From assembly GCF_021391675.1 (NCBI RefSeq), contig NZ_CP090096.1:62001-126000 (forward strand): a stretch of 64,000 nt of DNA. The letters are read 5' to 3'. The DNA comes from Neorhizobium galegae (GTDB lineage Bacteria > Pseudomonadota > Alphaproteobacteria > Rhizobiales > Rhizobiaceae). This document shows, piece by piece, positions 1-9,388 of this stretch. A program made the position numbers and the translations under genes. The notes beneath the pieces were generated by a model. It made no database searches and was not told where the DNA came from. It worked only from the letters and a program-made list of their open reading frames with translations. Numbering within the stretch: position 1 is the stretch's first letter; the number at the start of each line of letters is the position of its first letter.

Positions 1-722
1 AGATTGAGGGAGGCGATCCACGAGGTGATCGTGGTCCCCAGATCGGCACCCAGCGAGAAGGCAACCGCCGTCGTCCAATCGAGGACGCCGGCCGCGCCGA
101 GACCCATGACGATGCCGATCGTCGCGGACGAGGAATGGATCATGGCGGTGACGCCGGCGGCGATCAGCACGCATTTGATCAGGTTATAATAGGAGTCCGC
201 CGTCAACGTCGACAGAACGGCCATGACCTCCGGTATGTTGCGCAGAGGCCGAAGGCCTCCCGTCATCAGATTGAGGCCATAAAAGATCAGCGCGAAACCC
301 ATGCAGGCCAGTGCGACGTTGCGCACCTTCTCGCTCTTGGCAAAACAATAGACCAGCGAGAACGTGCCGGCGAAGATCAGACCGAGGGGACCAAGCGGCA
401 GGGCGATCAGGCCGTTTCCAAGGGTCGTGCCGATGTTGGCACCCATGATGACGCTGATGGCCGGCCGCAGGCCGACGACGCCCGCATTCACGAGTCCGAC
501 GACCATGACGGTCATGGCCGTGGAGGATTGGATGACGCCGGTGATGACCGTACCTGCGATTACGCCCTTGATCGGCGTACCCGCAGCCTTGGCGAGGAAC
601 GCCCGCATCTTGTTGACGGAGAGTGCCTGGATGCCGTTCGACATGAACTCGAGACCAAGCATGAAAATACCGAGGCCGCCGATGACGGGAACCAGGATAT
701 CCTTAAAGATATCAATATTCAT
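1..722 (-). CDS. Na/Pi cotransporter family protein, partial (3' end beyond window)
   Basis: The reading frame is open from an ATG at 722 to the left edge, so about 240 N-terminal residues are visible. It starts MNIDIFKDILVPVIGG and is built of hydrophobic segments. Two copies of the Na/Pi-cotransporter signature are present: QSSTAMT near residue 65 and a second repeat with HSSSATIG near residue 195. Both are followed by the Gly/Asn-rich stretches (GANIGTT, GADLGTT) typical of NptA/PhoU-type sodium-phosphate symporters in the inner membrane. An AGGGG Shine-Dalgarno lies upstream. The next gene upstream on the same strand is PstS, which fits a phosphate-acquisition role. Whether a C-terminal PhoU-like domain exists cannot be seen here. 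Confidence 0.88.
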   Translation of the reverse strand, partial: MNIDIFKDILVPVIGGLGIFMLGLEFMSNGIQALSVNKMRAFLAKAAGTPIKGVIAGTVITGVIQSSTAMTVMVVGLVNAGVVGLRPAISVIMGANIGTTLGNGLIALPLGPLGLIFAGTFSLVYCFAKSEKVRNVALACMGFALIFYGLNLMTGGLRPLRNIPEVMAVLSTLTADSYYNLIKCVLIAAGVTAMIHSSSATIGIVMGLGAAGVLDWTTAVAFSLGADLGTTITSWIASLN

Positions 723-822
723 AACGCCTAACCCCTTTTGACGCCGTGGCGGCACGATGCGATGAGGCCTTTCGCAACCGACCGGAGCCGGGAGTGAAAA
801 ACCTGGCTACGAAAGCACCAGC

Positions 823-1908
823 CTACTGGCTGGCGGCAGTGTCCTTCTTCAGCCAATACTTGACGATCTGGCTGACCATTTGCGGCGTCACGGGCACGTA
901 GCCCAGCGCCTCGGCGTCCTTGCCACCGCTTTCGAATGCGAGGCGGAAAAAGTCTTGAACCCGCCCGAACCTGTTCGGTCCTATTTTCCTGGAAACGACT
1001 GCGAACGTTGCTCCGGCGATCGGATAGGCGCCCTCCGCCGGCTGGTCGGTCAACGACACGGCGAAATCTTTCGCTTCATCCCAGGAGGCCGCGCTTGCGG
1101 CGGCCCGCACACCTTCCGGCCCCGGCTTCACGAACTTGCCCGCCTTGTTGCCGATGGCCGCGTAGGGGAGAGTTGCCCGTTTCACCTGGCCGAAATCGGC
1201 ATAAGCGATGGCGCCCTTGGTCGCCTGCACGGCGCGTATGAGATCCTGGGTGCCCTCCACCGAGGCTCCGACGGGCCACTTGATCAGGGTACCCGCACCA
1301 TGGGTGGCCTTCCATTCCGGGCTGACGGACGACAGATACTCCGTGAAGATAAAGGTGGTACCCGAGCCGTCCTTGCGCGTGACGGCGCTAATCGCCAAGT
1401 CGGGGAGCGCGATATTGGGGTTTACGGCCTTGATCGCAGGATCGGCCCAGGACTTGATCTTTCCCAAATAGATGTCGGCAAGAACAGGTCCGGTAAGGTT
1501 GATCCCGCTTTTCTCGATCCCGTCGAGGTTGACGGCGACAGCCACGCTGCCGAGCACGATCGGAAACTGCTGACGACCATGCTTCGCCAATTCCTCATGT
1601 GAAACAGGCACATCTGATGCAGCAAAGTCGAGTTCGGGCTGGTCGAGGCGCATCAATCCAGCCAGGGAGCCCACCAGTTCATAGTCGACGGTCCAGTCCG
1701 GCGAACTGAAATCGCCGTCGTCCATGCGGGCCTTCTCGTAGTTCTCGGCCCATCTGGCGATGATTGGCGCAGCAAAGGTCGATCCAGCCCCGCGGATCGG
1801 ATCGGCCATGACCACTGTTGGGCAAAGCACCAGAGCGATGGCGATGAGACCGCGAAGATGGGCGGTGGCCGCGCTCAGTCCGCTCATCTGTCGAAAGAAA
1901 CGTTCCAT
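823..1908 (-). CDS. pstS: Phosphate ABC transporter periplasmic binding protein PstS
   Basis: The product has 361 residues. An N-terminal signal sequence (hydrophobic stretch LIAIALVLCPTVVMA, cleavage near residue 35) is followed by the PstS hallmark IRGAGSTFAAPI. Later motifs typical of the family include GSVAVAVNLDG, LADIYLGKIKSWADPAI and VTRKDGSGTTFIFTEYL, the last contributing phosphate-binding Ser/Arg residues. The length is normal for PstS. AAGGGA precedes the ATG at 1908. No pstC, pstA or pstB lies in the window. The next gene downstream is a Na/Pi symporter, so this is an orphan PstS placed beside a secondary transporter. A PHO-box-like sequence lies about 137 bp upstream. Confidence 0.93.
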   Translation of the reverse strand: MERFFRQMSGLSAATAHLRGLIAIALVLCPTVVMADPIRGAGSTFAAPIIARWAENYEKARMDDGDFSSPDWTVDYELVGSLAGLMRLDQPELDFAASDVPVSHEELAKHGRQQFPIVLGSVAVAVNLDGIEKSGINLTGPVLADIYLGKIKSWADPAIKAVNPNIALPDLAISAVTRKDGSGTTFIFTEYLSSVSPEWKATHGAGTLIKWPVGASVEGTQDLIRAVQATKGAIAYADFGQVKRATLPYAAIGNKAGKFVKPGPEGVRAAASAASWDEAKDFAVSLTDQPAEGAYPIAGATFAVVSRKIGPNRFGRVQDFFRLAFESGGKDAEALGYVPVTPQMVSQIVKYWLKKDTAASQ

Positions 1909-2209
1909 CGGTTATTCCCTTCATGGCCGTTATCTGCACCCGGCTGAATGGCCCGACGGCCGGACACAGCTGTTCTGCAGCGATCTGCCCCGCCCCATGC
2001 GCCATCCAAAAAAGATATCCCGGGAATTTAGGTATTTACCTTTGTTAACATCCTGATGACGGCTCACTTCCGAAAACCTCGGCCTGGCCGCTAAACACCC
2101 AACAAAGCCCCTCTACTTAACAACGAAGTCGCACATGCCTTGAAAGCGGGGAGAATGAGCTATAGGCTCCCGCTCGCGGCAATGGCCGTGCAAAACATCA
2201 GGAGCCTTC
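1909..2209. other. Divergent intergenic region pstS / cold-shock gene
   Basis: No coding potential is evident. The region holds the candidate PHO box (2045-2062), an AT-rich stretch around 2020-2050 suitable for a minus-strand promoter, and the 5' leader of the cold-shock gene ending in AGGAG just before 2210. Confidence 0.6.
2045..2062 (-). promoter_or_regulatory. Candidate PHO box upstream of pstS
   Basis: Read on the minus strand the sequence is CCGTCATCAGGATGTTAA. This is two 7-bp half-sites spaced 11 bp: CCGTCAT (6 of 7 to CTGTCAT) and the weaker ATGTTAA. PhoB binds this direct-repeat geometry. The position upstream of pstS and the Na/Pi gene fits, but the second half-site is poor. Confidence 0.4.
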
Positions 2210-2413
2210 ATGCCTACCGGTACTGTCAAATTTTTCAACGAAGACAAAGGGTTTGGCTTCATCACGCCCGAGAATGGTGGAGCGGATGTGTTTGTGCATG
2301 TCTCTGCACTGGAACGAGGCGGATCTTTGAGAGAGGGGCAAAAGGTAAGCTACGAGCTAGGCCAGGACCGCAAGACTGGAAAGTCAAAAGCCGAAAACGT
2401 CAGCGCCCTCTAA
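2210..2413 (+). CDS. Cold-shock protein, CspA family
   Basis: This is a 67-residue single cold-shock domain. It shows the RNP1-type motif KGFGFITP at residues 13-20 and the RNP2-type motif DVFVHVSAL at residues 26-34, starting [11 protein letters not shown]. These aromatic and basic residues bind single-stranded RNA/DNA, and family members act as RNA chaperones or antiterminators in the cytoplasm. AGGAG lies 6 bases before the ATG. The gene is monocistronic, with no obvious terminator hairpin after the stop. Confidence 0.95.
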   Translation: MPTGTVKFFNEDKGFGFITPENGGADVFVHVSALERGGSLREGQKVSYELGQDRKTGKSKAENVSAL

Positions 2414-2734
2414 TCGGCAATGCGCGTTTAGACTACAAAACGGGGTTGAGCCGAAAAGGCGAAGCCAGTGAGATGCCGGCGCATCACTTGACGACCGCCG
2501 GCCTCTCCCACCTCTTTGAACACAGATGCCGAAGCACGATGCCGTGCCTGAGAAGCAGTGGGGTTGGATTGCAGGTCCTTCCCTTACAATCGCTTTGCAT
2601 GCTCCTGGCCAAGCAGGCCGCGTCGACGGCCGAACGATGGTGTCACCGATCTCCCGCTCGCGGTGTTTTCAAGGGCGCCGGCGATAGTAGTAGCGTGAGC
2701 TGCCAAGCTCCGAGACATGGTGATTGTCTTCCCC
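2414..2734. other. Intergenic region without recognisable feature
   Basis: The region lies between the converging cold-shock and malQ genes. No gene-like frame with a Shine-Dalgarno and no strong hairpin was seen. Confidence 0.5.
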
Positions 2735-4630
2735 TCACCTCCGGATCGATTGCTTATGCACGTCTACCTGACCGGGTCGACCGGCGCGTGTAGGATGACG
2801 TTCCTCGCCGACCGCGACGATGATGGGATGGGTATCGGCCAACCCCGCCAGTTCCTCGAGGGTCATCGATAGTTTGGGTTTCCAGTTCGGGTAGGTGTCA
2901 CTGGTCCCTGGCACGTTGGTAGGCTGTTTCTCGTCCGTCACATCGGCCAATCGCACTGCCACGAACAACGAAGGCGTCTTCGCGATGAAACGGTGCGCCA
3001 TGACAGCCAGTGCCGGAATGTCGTTCTCGCGTGCCGTCGCTTCGCTCGTCACGGCGTCTGGGAGTCCGGCCGTCTTGAATGCCCGCAGAACCTGTCGCCG
3101 TTCCCTCTTCCGGTCCCTGATCTGCTGGCGGCCAGCATCGCCGGAAACAAGCCCGTGGCTGATGCGCATCTCGACGTCTGCCGCCTTCCACCATCCGGCA
3201 AATGTCTGGTGATCATGGGTCGATACACAGGCAAGCGCGAGGGACGGATAATCCTCGGGCAGCTTGAACCCACTCTTGGTCTGCTCGTAGGATATTATCC
3301 GATAAGAGAGAATATTTGCTGCTGCCAATTGGGCTTGCAAACCCTTCGGCAGGTTACCGAGGTCCTCGCCGATCACCACGCAGCGGTATCTCTTAGACAA
3401 CGCCGCCAGCGTGGCGATCAACGACCGCTGAGGATAGCTGACATAGGCTCCCTGATCGGGTCCATTCTCCGCGGGCACCAGAAATAGCCGGCGCAGGGCG
3501 GCGGCATGATCGATACGGACAGCACCGGCGTATCGCATGACCGAGGACATCAGCTTTTCGAACGGTGATGGCTCGCCTTCGGCAATCGCCGACGGATGAA
3601 ACGCCGCCAGCTGCCAGTCCTGCCCGCCGGCGGCCATCGGGTCGGGTGGGCTACCGATGCTCGCTCCCTGGACATAAATCTGGCGGTTACTCCAGGTCCC
3701 GGAGCCGTCGAGAGCTTCGCCGACGGCGACATCGAGGTATAGCCCTATACGCATCCCCAGGCCCTGCGCGTGATCGGCAGCCTCCGAGAGCTGCCGATGC
3801 GCCAGCCATTGAAGCCATATGTGAAACTCCACCTCATCGGCGTGTTCTTCTTCGAAGCGCGACACGGCCTCGCTTTTCGGATCACGGTATTGTTGCGGCC
3901 AGCGATGCCAGCCCGCCTCTCCACCCGAAACGACTTGGGCTTCGGAGATGGCTTCGAACAGCGCATGAAGGCGGAGATCGTCGCCGCCGTCGCGACGGAA
4001 CTTCGAGAATTCGCGATCGTCGCCGCTCTTTTCCCTTCGCAAATCTCGCGAACTCCGCCAGATTTTGCGCAGGACATCGAGCTTTATGCGCGCCACCCGT
4101 CGGTAATCCACCAGCGGCGCAAGGCGTAATTGCTCGATCTCGCCCTGCACTTCCGGGGACGCGGTAAAACCCTCAACCCCGTCGACGGCGATATAGAGCG
4201 GATTGAGAAACCGCCGGTTCGAAGGTTCGTAGGGACTGCATCGGTCGGGTGCGGCAAGAAAAGGGGCGTGAAGAGGATTGAGGCCGACAAAGTCGGCTCC
4301 CCAGGCATTTGCCAGATCGATCACCGAGCGGAGGTCTGCGAAATCGCCGATACCCCAGTTCCGTCCCGACCTTAGTTCGTAAAGCTGGCACGACAGTCCC
4401 CAGACGCGATCGGTGCTCGCGAAATCGGGGAGGAAACATTTCGGGAGGTCGGAAGCGAGTTGAGAGGACTGCGCAGGCGGAAGCGCCTTCAATGCCGACA
4501 GTATTTTGCGCCGACCGATTTCCGAGACAGGCACTTCCTCGCCGCTTGGCGACGGCCGTTTCGCCTCCACCCCGTATTGGTTCGCAAGCTCATCCTGTTC
4601 ATTCAGGGCCTTCGATCCCTCTCGTCTCAT
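2735..4630 (-). CDS. malQ: 4-alpha-glucanotransferase (amylomaltase, GH77)
   Basis: The product has 631 residues from the ATG at 4630, chosen because GGAAG lies 8 bases upstream; a TTG five codons earlier is an alternative. GH77 features are visible: the N-terminal block RVWGLSCQLYELRSGRNWGIGD, ADFVGLNPLHAPF, the nucleophile region VRIDHAAAL, the acid/base region VVIGEDLGNLP, and the STHDHQTFAGWW motif. The enzyme disproportionates alpha-1,4-glucans in the cytoplasm during maltodextrin or glycogen metabolism. No other glycogen or maltose genes flank it here. Confidence 0.93.
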   Translation of the reverse strand: MRREGSKALNEQDELANQYGVEAKRPSPSGEEVPVSEIGRRKILSALKALPPAQSSQLASDLPKCFLPDFASTDRVWGLSCQLYELRSGRNWGIGDFADLRSVIDLANAWGADFVGLNPLHAPFLAAPDRCSPYEPSNRRFLNPLYIAVDGVEGFTASPEVQGEIEQLRLAPLVDYRRVARIKLDVLRKIWRSSRDLRREKSGDDREFSKFRRDGGDDLRLHALFEAISEAQVVSGGEAGWHRWPQQYRDPKSEAVSRFEEEHADEVEFHIWLQWLAHRQLSEAADHAQGLGMRIGLYLDVAVGEALDGSGTWSNRQIYVQGASIGSPPDPMAAGGQDWQLAAFHPSAIAEGEPSPFEKLMSSVMRYAGAVRIDHAAALRRLFLVPAENGPDQGAYVSYPQRSLIATLAALSKRYRCVVIGEDLGNLPKGLQAQLAAANILSYRIISYEQTKSGFKLPEDYPSLALACVSTHDHQTFAGWWKAADVEMRISHGLVSGDAGRQQIRDRKRERRQVLRAFKTAGLPDAVTSEATARENDIPALAVMAHRFIAKTPSLFVAVRLADVTDEKQPTNVPGTSDTYPNWKPKLSMTLEELAGLADTHPIIVAVGEERHPTRAGRPGQVDVHKQSIRR

Positions 4631-5006
4631 CGAACTGACTTCCAAGGAAATAATCCATCGATCTGATCCATCGCGCTCCCTTTCTCCCGGCTCCCGTGCA
4701 GATCACGAAGCCGGCGCCATGGAACTATCGCCGCGCCCAAGTGTTCCGGCGGCGAGCGAAGAACGGGGCCTACGCAAGTGAAATCGCCTTTCCGATCGCG
4801 CTGGCGAGCGGTCACGATCCCAATGACCCGCAACCACGCCGGTCACCCAGACGAGATATCTGGATACGAGCTGGTCGAACCGATGCGAAGTCAGGTACGC
4901 GCTAGGGCGCGGAGTTTCGCTCGGCGGAAGTCGCCTCTTTGAACAGGAGTACAGACAGCTTTGTCGTCTCAAGCAAAAGCCGGACTATCCAGGCCAAGCG
5001 ACGCAA
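4631..5006. other. Intergenic region without recognisable feature
   Basis: Only low-quality overlapping frames are present, without ribosome binding sites or family-like sequence. The malQ promoter should lie in its left half. Nothing else stands out. Confidence 0.5.
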
Positions 5007-5924
5007 TTAGCCCAATGCTGCGCCGTTAGTCGCCACGAATACGGAATAGAGCGATTTGCTGGCGGTGATGAACAGCCTATTCCTGCGCGGGCCGCCGAAG
5101 GTGAGATTCGCAACCGTCTGCGGTACAAGGATCTTGCCGAGCAGCACTCCGTCCGGCGAGAAGCAATGCACGCCGTCGCCGGCGCTCGTCCAGACGTTTC
5201 CCTTTACATCGACACGGAAACCATCCGGCAGGCCGTTGTCCAGGCTGCAGAAAATCCGGTCATTGGAAAGGCGCCTGCCGTCGATGACATCGAACACCCG
5301 GATGTGCCGTGGCGCCTTGACGTCGTGGCTGGAGGCGGAGTCGGCGACGTAGAGTTTTGTTTCATCCGGTGAGAAGGCAAGGCCGTTCGGCTGTCCGAAA
5401 TCGGTGACGGCCGCCTCAAGGTCACCGCTCACCGGATCGAGGCGGTAGACGTTACGTGTATCCTGCTCCGGCTCGGCCCGGTAACCTTCGTAGTCGGACT
5501 TGATGCCGTAGGTCGGATCGGTGAACCAGACGCTGCCGTCCGAGCGCACCACGACGTCGTTTGGCGAGTTGAGCCGCTTCCCCTGGTAGCGGTCCGCCAG
5601 AATGGTGATAGACCCGTCGATCTCGGTACGAGTCACGCGTCTGCCGCCGTGCTCGCAGGAAACCAGTCGGCCCTGACGGTCGCGCGTATTGCCGTTGACG
5701 AAATTCGATGGCGAGCGGAACACCGAAACACCGCCCTCCGGCGCCCAGCGCATCATGCGCTGGTTTGGGATGTCGCTCCAGATCAGGCAATTCAGGTCCG
5801 CGAACCAGACCGGTCCCTCGGCCCAGCGGCAGTCGGAATAGAGTTCCTCGAGCGCTGCGCTGCCGACGATCAACTGCCGGAAGGCTTCATCGTGAATCTC
5901 GTAGATGGAGGTTTTCTGCGGCAT
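5007..5924 (-). CDS. SMP-30/gluconolactonase family lactonase
   Basis: The product has 305 residues from the ATG at 5924, 25 bp after the permease stop; longer in-frame extension runs inside the permease gene. It is a six-bladed propeller lactonase with expected metal ligands: Glu36 (WAEGPVWF), Asn122 (LNSPNDVVV), Asn180 (QPNGLAF) and Asp195 (LYVADS). Family members hydrolyse sugar lactones in the cytoplasm. Being last in a sugar ABC operon, it probably acts on a lactone formed from the imported sugar after oxidation. No sugar dehydrogenase is in the operon, so the substrate is unknown. Confidence 0.88.
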   Translation of the reverse strand: MPQKTSIYEIHDEAFRQLIVGSAALEELYSDCRWAEGPVWFADLNCLIWSDIPNQRMMRWAPEGGVSVFRSPSNFVNGNTRDRQGRLVSCEHGGRRVTRTEIDGSITILADRYQGKRLNSPNDVVVRSDGSVWFTDPTYGIKSDYEGYRAEPEQDTRNVYRLDPVSGDLEAAVTDFGQPNGLAFSPDETKLYVADSASSHDVKAPRHIRVFDVIDGRRLSNDRIFCSLDNGLPDGFRVDVKGNVWTSAGDGVHCFSPDGVLLGKILVPQTVANLTFGGPRRNRLFITASKSLYSVFVATNGAALG

Positions 5925-5949
5925 GGGAATGTGTCCGATTGGGGTTTGT

Positions 5950-6897
5950 TCATCGGTTGGCTTGACGGCCGCCGGCGAGGAGAATGACGGCGATGATGAT
6001 AAGGCCGGTGAGGATGAGGCGGAACCCGGCGCCGAAGCCATAGGTGTTGAGCATCGACACGACAAGGAACATGAAGAGCGAGGCGCCCCATATGCCCGGA
6101 ATGTTGGAATTGCCACCCGCGACGGCAGTACCGCCGATCACGACGACGGCGATCGACATGAGCAGGTATTCGGAACCCATATTGAGTGCCGCGCCGCCGG
6201 AGAAGCTCGCAAGCAGGTAGCCGCAGATCGAGGCGAGGACCGCGCAAAGAATGTAGGTGACGAGCCGCGTGCCGTCGACCGGAATCCCGGTCATGCGGGC
6301 GGCAAAGGTGCTTTGACCGATCGCCGAGATCCACCGGCCATAGATTGTCTTCTCGAGGAGAATCCAGGCGATGACAGAGAGGATGAGCGCGACGATGGCG
6401 ATATTGGGGACGCCGAAGAGATTGGATGTGGTGAAGCCCGCCAGTATCTCCGGGGGCTTGATGCGCAGGCCGCGGTTCGTCCAGATCGCCGTCGACTGGA
6501 TGATGAAGCTCATGGACAGCGTCGCGATGATCGGCGGAATGCGCAGCAGCTTGATAAGCACGTAATTGGCGATGCCGATCCCGAAGCCTAGCAGGATCGA
6601 AACCAGTAGGCCGACGACGATCATGCCGTCCTGTACGTCCATCAGCTTCAGCGCCAGCGTGCCGGAAAGCGTCATCGTGGCGGGCACGGAGAGGTCGATA
6701 TTGCCGGGGCCGAGCGTTATGACGAACATCTGGCCAAGGCCGACGATGACGGAGAAGGCTGCGAAAGTAAGGGCCGCCTGCGACAGACCGAGCGAGCTTG
6801 CTCCGCCGGTGAAGAGGACGGTGACGATCCAGACGGCAATCGTGGCCACGAAAGACCAGATCCAGGGTTTGGAGAGGAGAAGGCGTGCGCCGTTCAT
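5950..6897 (-). CDS. Sugar ABC transporter permease 2 (RbsC/BPD_transp_2 family)
   Basis: The product has 315 residues starting [12 protein letters not shown] at 6897, and the start overlaps the upstream permease stop (ATGA). It has about eight to ten hydrophobic segments and the family motif GPGNIDLSVPATM near residue 65, equivalent to the NIDLSVG region of RbsC. GGTAVAGGNSNIPG occurs near residue 255. Both permeases in this operon likely pair as a heterodimer with the double-NBD ATPase. Confidence 0.92.
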   Translation of the reverse strand: MNGARLLLSKPWIWSFVATIAVWIVTVLFTGGASSLGLSQAALTFAAFSVIVGLGQMFVITLGPGNIDLSVPATMTLSGTLALKLMDVQDGMIVVGLLVSILLGFGIGIANYVLIKLLRIPPIIATLSMSFIIQSTAIWTNRGLRIKPPEILAGFTTSNLFGVPNIAIVALILSVIAWILLEKTIYGRWISAIGQSTFAARMTGIPVDGTRLVTYILCAVLASICGYLLASFSGGAALNMGSEYLLMSIAVVVIGGTAVAGGNSNIPGIWGASLFMFLVVSMLNTYGFGAGFRLILTGLIIIAVILLAGGRQANR

Positions 6898-7835
6898 CGG
6901 CTCTTCTCCCGCTTTTCCAGCCGGTTGAGGAGGAGGCGCAGCCCCAGCACGACGATGAGGATTGCTCCCTGAGCGCCGATCTGCCAGTCGGGAGAAATGC
7001 GCATGAAGGACAGGAACGAACCGGCGAGCGTCAAGGTCAACGCCCCGATGACGGCGCCGATCGGCGAGACCTTGCCGCCGACGAACTCGCCGCCGCCGAG
7101 GATGACACCCGCGATCGACAGCAACGTATAGCGCAGAGCGATATTGGCATCCGCCGAAGTCGTGAGACCGACGAGCGCGATGCCGGACAGCACGGCGAAG
7201 AAACCGGACAGCGCATAGGTTCCCGCACGGATGCGGATAACCGACCAACCGGCGCGTTCGACCGAGCGGACATTTCCGCCGACACCGCGGATCAGCACGC
7301 CAGCGGAGGAGCGCATGATGACGAAATGGGTGACCAGCGCGATGACGATGCTGGCGACGATCGCCATCGGCACGAAGGGTGGCCGGGAGGTCATCAGCCA
7401 ACGCGCCCAGCCCGGAGCTTCGCCGCCCGGAGATGGCAGCATAAGGACCGCAAGCCCGCCCCAGACGAAGCTCATACCGAGGGTCACGACGATCGAGGGC
7501 AGTTCTCGAACGTGGATGACAATGCCGATCACGGCGTAGGCCGCAATAGCACCAAGGAAAATCAGAACCCCAATCGCCGGAGAGTCTTGCAGGAACGTCG
7601 CCGTCACGCAGGCGCAGAAGCTGACGAAGGCGCCCATCGACAGGTCGAGGTCGTTGACCGCCATGATAAGCATCTGCGCCACCGTCGCGAGTGCGATCGG
7701 CACGGCGAGATTGAAGAGCAGGTTCAGGCCGGTATAGCTCATGGCGCGCGGCTGCATGTAAAAGACGGCGGTGAGCAGCAGTGCCAGCGACACAGCAGGG
7801 ATGACAAGGCGGATCGTGCCGGTGGATATCCTCAT
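6894..7835 (-). CDS. Sugar ABC transporter permease 1 (RbsC/BPD_transp_2 family)
   Basis: The product has 313 residues starting [16 protein letters not shown] at 7835, overlapping the ATPase stop by 4 bp. It is a polytopic membrane protein with the motif [15 protein letters not shown] and a later [15 protein letters not shown] loop, as in ribose/xylose-type permeases. Translational coupling on both sides (ATGA overlaps) places it firmly in the operon. Confidence 0.92.
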   Translation of the reverse strand: MRISTGTIRLVIPAVSLALLLTAVFYMQPRAMSYTGLNLLFNLAVPIALATVAQMLIMAVNDLDLSMGAFVSFCACVTATFLQDSPAIGVLIFLGAIAAYAVIGIVIHVRELPSIVVTLGMSFVWGGLAVLMLPSPGGEAPGWARWLMTSRPPFVPMAIVASIVIALVTHFVIMRSSAGVLIRGVGGNVRSVERAGWSVIRIRAGTYALSGFFAVLSGIALVGLTTSADANIALRYTLLSIAGVILGGGEFVGGKVSPIGAVIGALTLTLAGSFLSFMRISPDWQIGAQGAILIVVLGLRLLLNRLEKREKSR

Positions 7836-9295
7836 GCCGCTTCGCCTCCGCTGAAGGAGGCTTCCAGCACATTCTTCTCGGTGATCTCGTCGCCCGCGAA
7901 TTCGGCGACGATCGTTCCTTCCCGGAAGACATAGACCCGGTCGCAAAGACGTATCTCGTCCATTTCCGTCGAATACCAGATGAAGGTGCGGCCGCCTGCC
8001 GTTTCAGAGCGGAGGATGTCATACACTTCCTGCTTGGTGCCGACATCGACGCCGCGCATCGGGTCGTCCATCAGCACGATCCTCGCGCTCGTCGCCAATG
8101 CGCGGGCGAACAGCACTTTCTGCTGGTTGCCGCCGGAGAGCGACAGGATGCGGTTTTCCATATCCGGCGTGCGGATCTCGATGCGCTTCTTCCAGCCGTT
8201 GCCGAGCGCGCCTTCGCGGTCATGGTCCACGATGGTCCGGGAGGAGAAATCGCCGAGCGAGGCGATGCTGAGGTTTTTCAGGATGCTCCAGAGCGGGAAT
8301 ATGCCGTTCAGGCTGCGGTCGCCGGCAACGAAGGCGATCTCCTTCCGGCGGGCCGGCCACCAGTTGCTGTTGCGGGAAAGATAGAGATCGAGAAGCGTTT
8401 CCGTCTGGCCATGGCCTCCGAGGCCGGCAAGGCCGATCATCTCGCCACGATGGGCTTCGAAGGCAAGGCCGTGACCCCGTCGCGCTGGCATGGCAAGCAC
8501 CGGCGCCCCGTTGCGCTTGTCGCCCGTGCGCTGCCACTCCTTTTCGCGCGCCACGTTGCCCATGGCTTCGACGAGGCTGCGTTTGCTGAACTCCGATGCG
8601 GAGCGGTCGGCGACGACCTGGCCGTCCTTCATCACCACGATGCGGTCCGAGGTGGAGAGGATTTCGCCGAGGATGTGCGAGATCAGCAGGACCGCGCCCC
8701 CCTCACCGACGAACCTCCGTATATAGGCCATCAGCTGCGCCGCCAGCCCCGCGTCGAGCGAAGAGGTTGGTTCGTCGAGAATGACGAGTTTCGGCTTCTG
8801 GTTCAGGCCGGCGAAGCTGACGGCGATCTCGACCATCTGTCGCTCGGCGATCGAGAGGTCGTCGATCGTGCTGTCGCAATCGATGCCGTGGCCGGGAAAA
8901 ATGTCCTGCAGCTGCAGTTTGACGAGGGCGCCCGCCCTGCTGCGCCAGTTCCAGCCTGCGAGTTCCGCGTGCATGATGCGGGCGTTCTCATTGACGGTCA
9001 GGTTGGGGCAAAGCGACAGTTCCTGGAAAACGCAGCGAAGGCCATTGGCTCGCGCGGTCGAGATGCCGTGCTGGGCGCGGACACCGCCATAGCTGATTTC
9101 GCCTGCATGTGGGTTCAGGCCGCCGTTGATGACGTTGACGATCGTGGATTTGCCGGCACCGTTATGTCCGACCAATCCGACGCATTCGCCAGCATGGATG
9201 ACAAGGTCGGCGCCGTCCAGTGCCTTGACGGCGCCGAAGGTCACCTTGATGCCGCGGGCGGCAACTACCTCTTGTCTTGTTGTCACTTCATTCAT
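7832..9295 (-). CDS. Sugar ABC transporter ATP-binding protein, duplicated NBD (RbsA/MglA-like)
   Basis: The product has 487 residues from MNEVTTRQ at 9295; an upstream ATG at 9367 would add 24 residues with no better ribosome site. NBD1 has Walker [10 protein letters not shown], signature region [12 protein letters not shown] and Walker [16 protein letters not shown]2 has the degenerate Walker A typical of the class ([12 protein letters not shown]), signature [15 protein letters not shown] and [13 protein letters not shown]. This two-NBD layout is diagnostic of monosaccharide importers of the carbohydrate uptake 2 family. Confidence 0.93.
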   Translation of the reverse strand: MNEVTTRQEVVAARGIKVTFGAVKALDGADLVIHAGECVGLVGHNGAGKSTIVNVINGGLNPHAGEISYGGVRAQHGISTARANGLRCVFQELSLCPNLTVNENARIMHAELAGWNWRSRAGALVKLQLQDIFPGHGIDCDSTIDDLSIAERQMVEIAVSFAGLNQKPKLVILDEPTSSLDAGLAAQLMAYIRRFVGEGGAVLLISHILGEILSTSDRIVVMKDGQVVADRSASEFSKRSLVEAMGNVAREKEWQRTGDKRNGAPVLAMPARRGHGLAFEAHRGEMIGLAGLGGHGQTETLLDLYLSRNSNWWPARRKEIAFVAGDRSLNGIFPLWSILKNLSIASLGDFSSRTIVDHDREGALGNGWKKRIEIRTPDMENRILSLSGGNQQKVLFARALATSARIVLMDDPMRGVDVGTKQEVYDILRSETAGGRTFIWYSTEMDEIRLCDRVYVFREGTIVAEFAGDEITEKNVLEASFSGGEAA

Positions 9296-9388
9296 GCGAA
9301 ACACGTCGTCGACAGTTCGGGAGGCGGCCGGGCGCGGATCGGGATACGGCGCGCAACGGCGCCGCATCCTGTCTTGGGGAGGATCAGC

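Noticed and set aside
5950..8046. 698-codon minus-strand frame spanning two permeases
   Set aside because: Only the part from 6897 onward is a real permease; the upstream part is out-of-frame translation of the preceding genes (His/Arg-rich).
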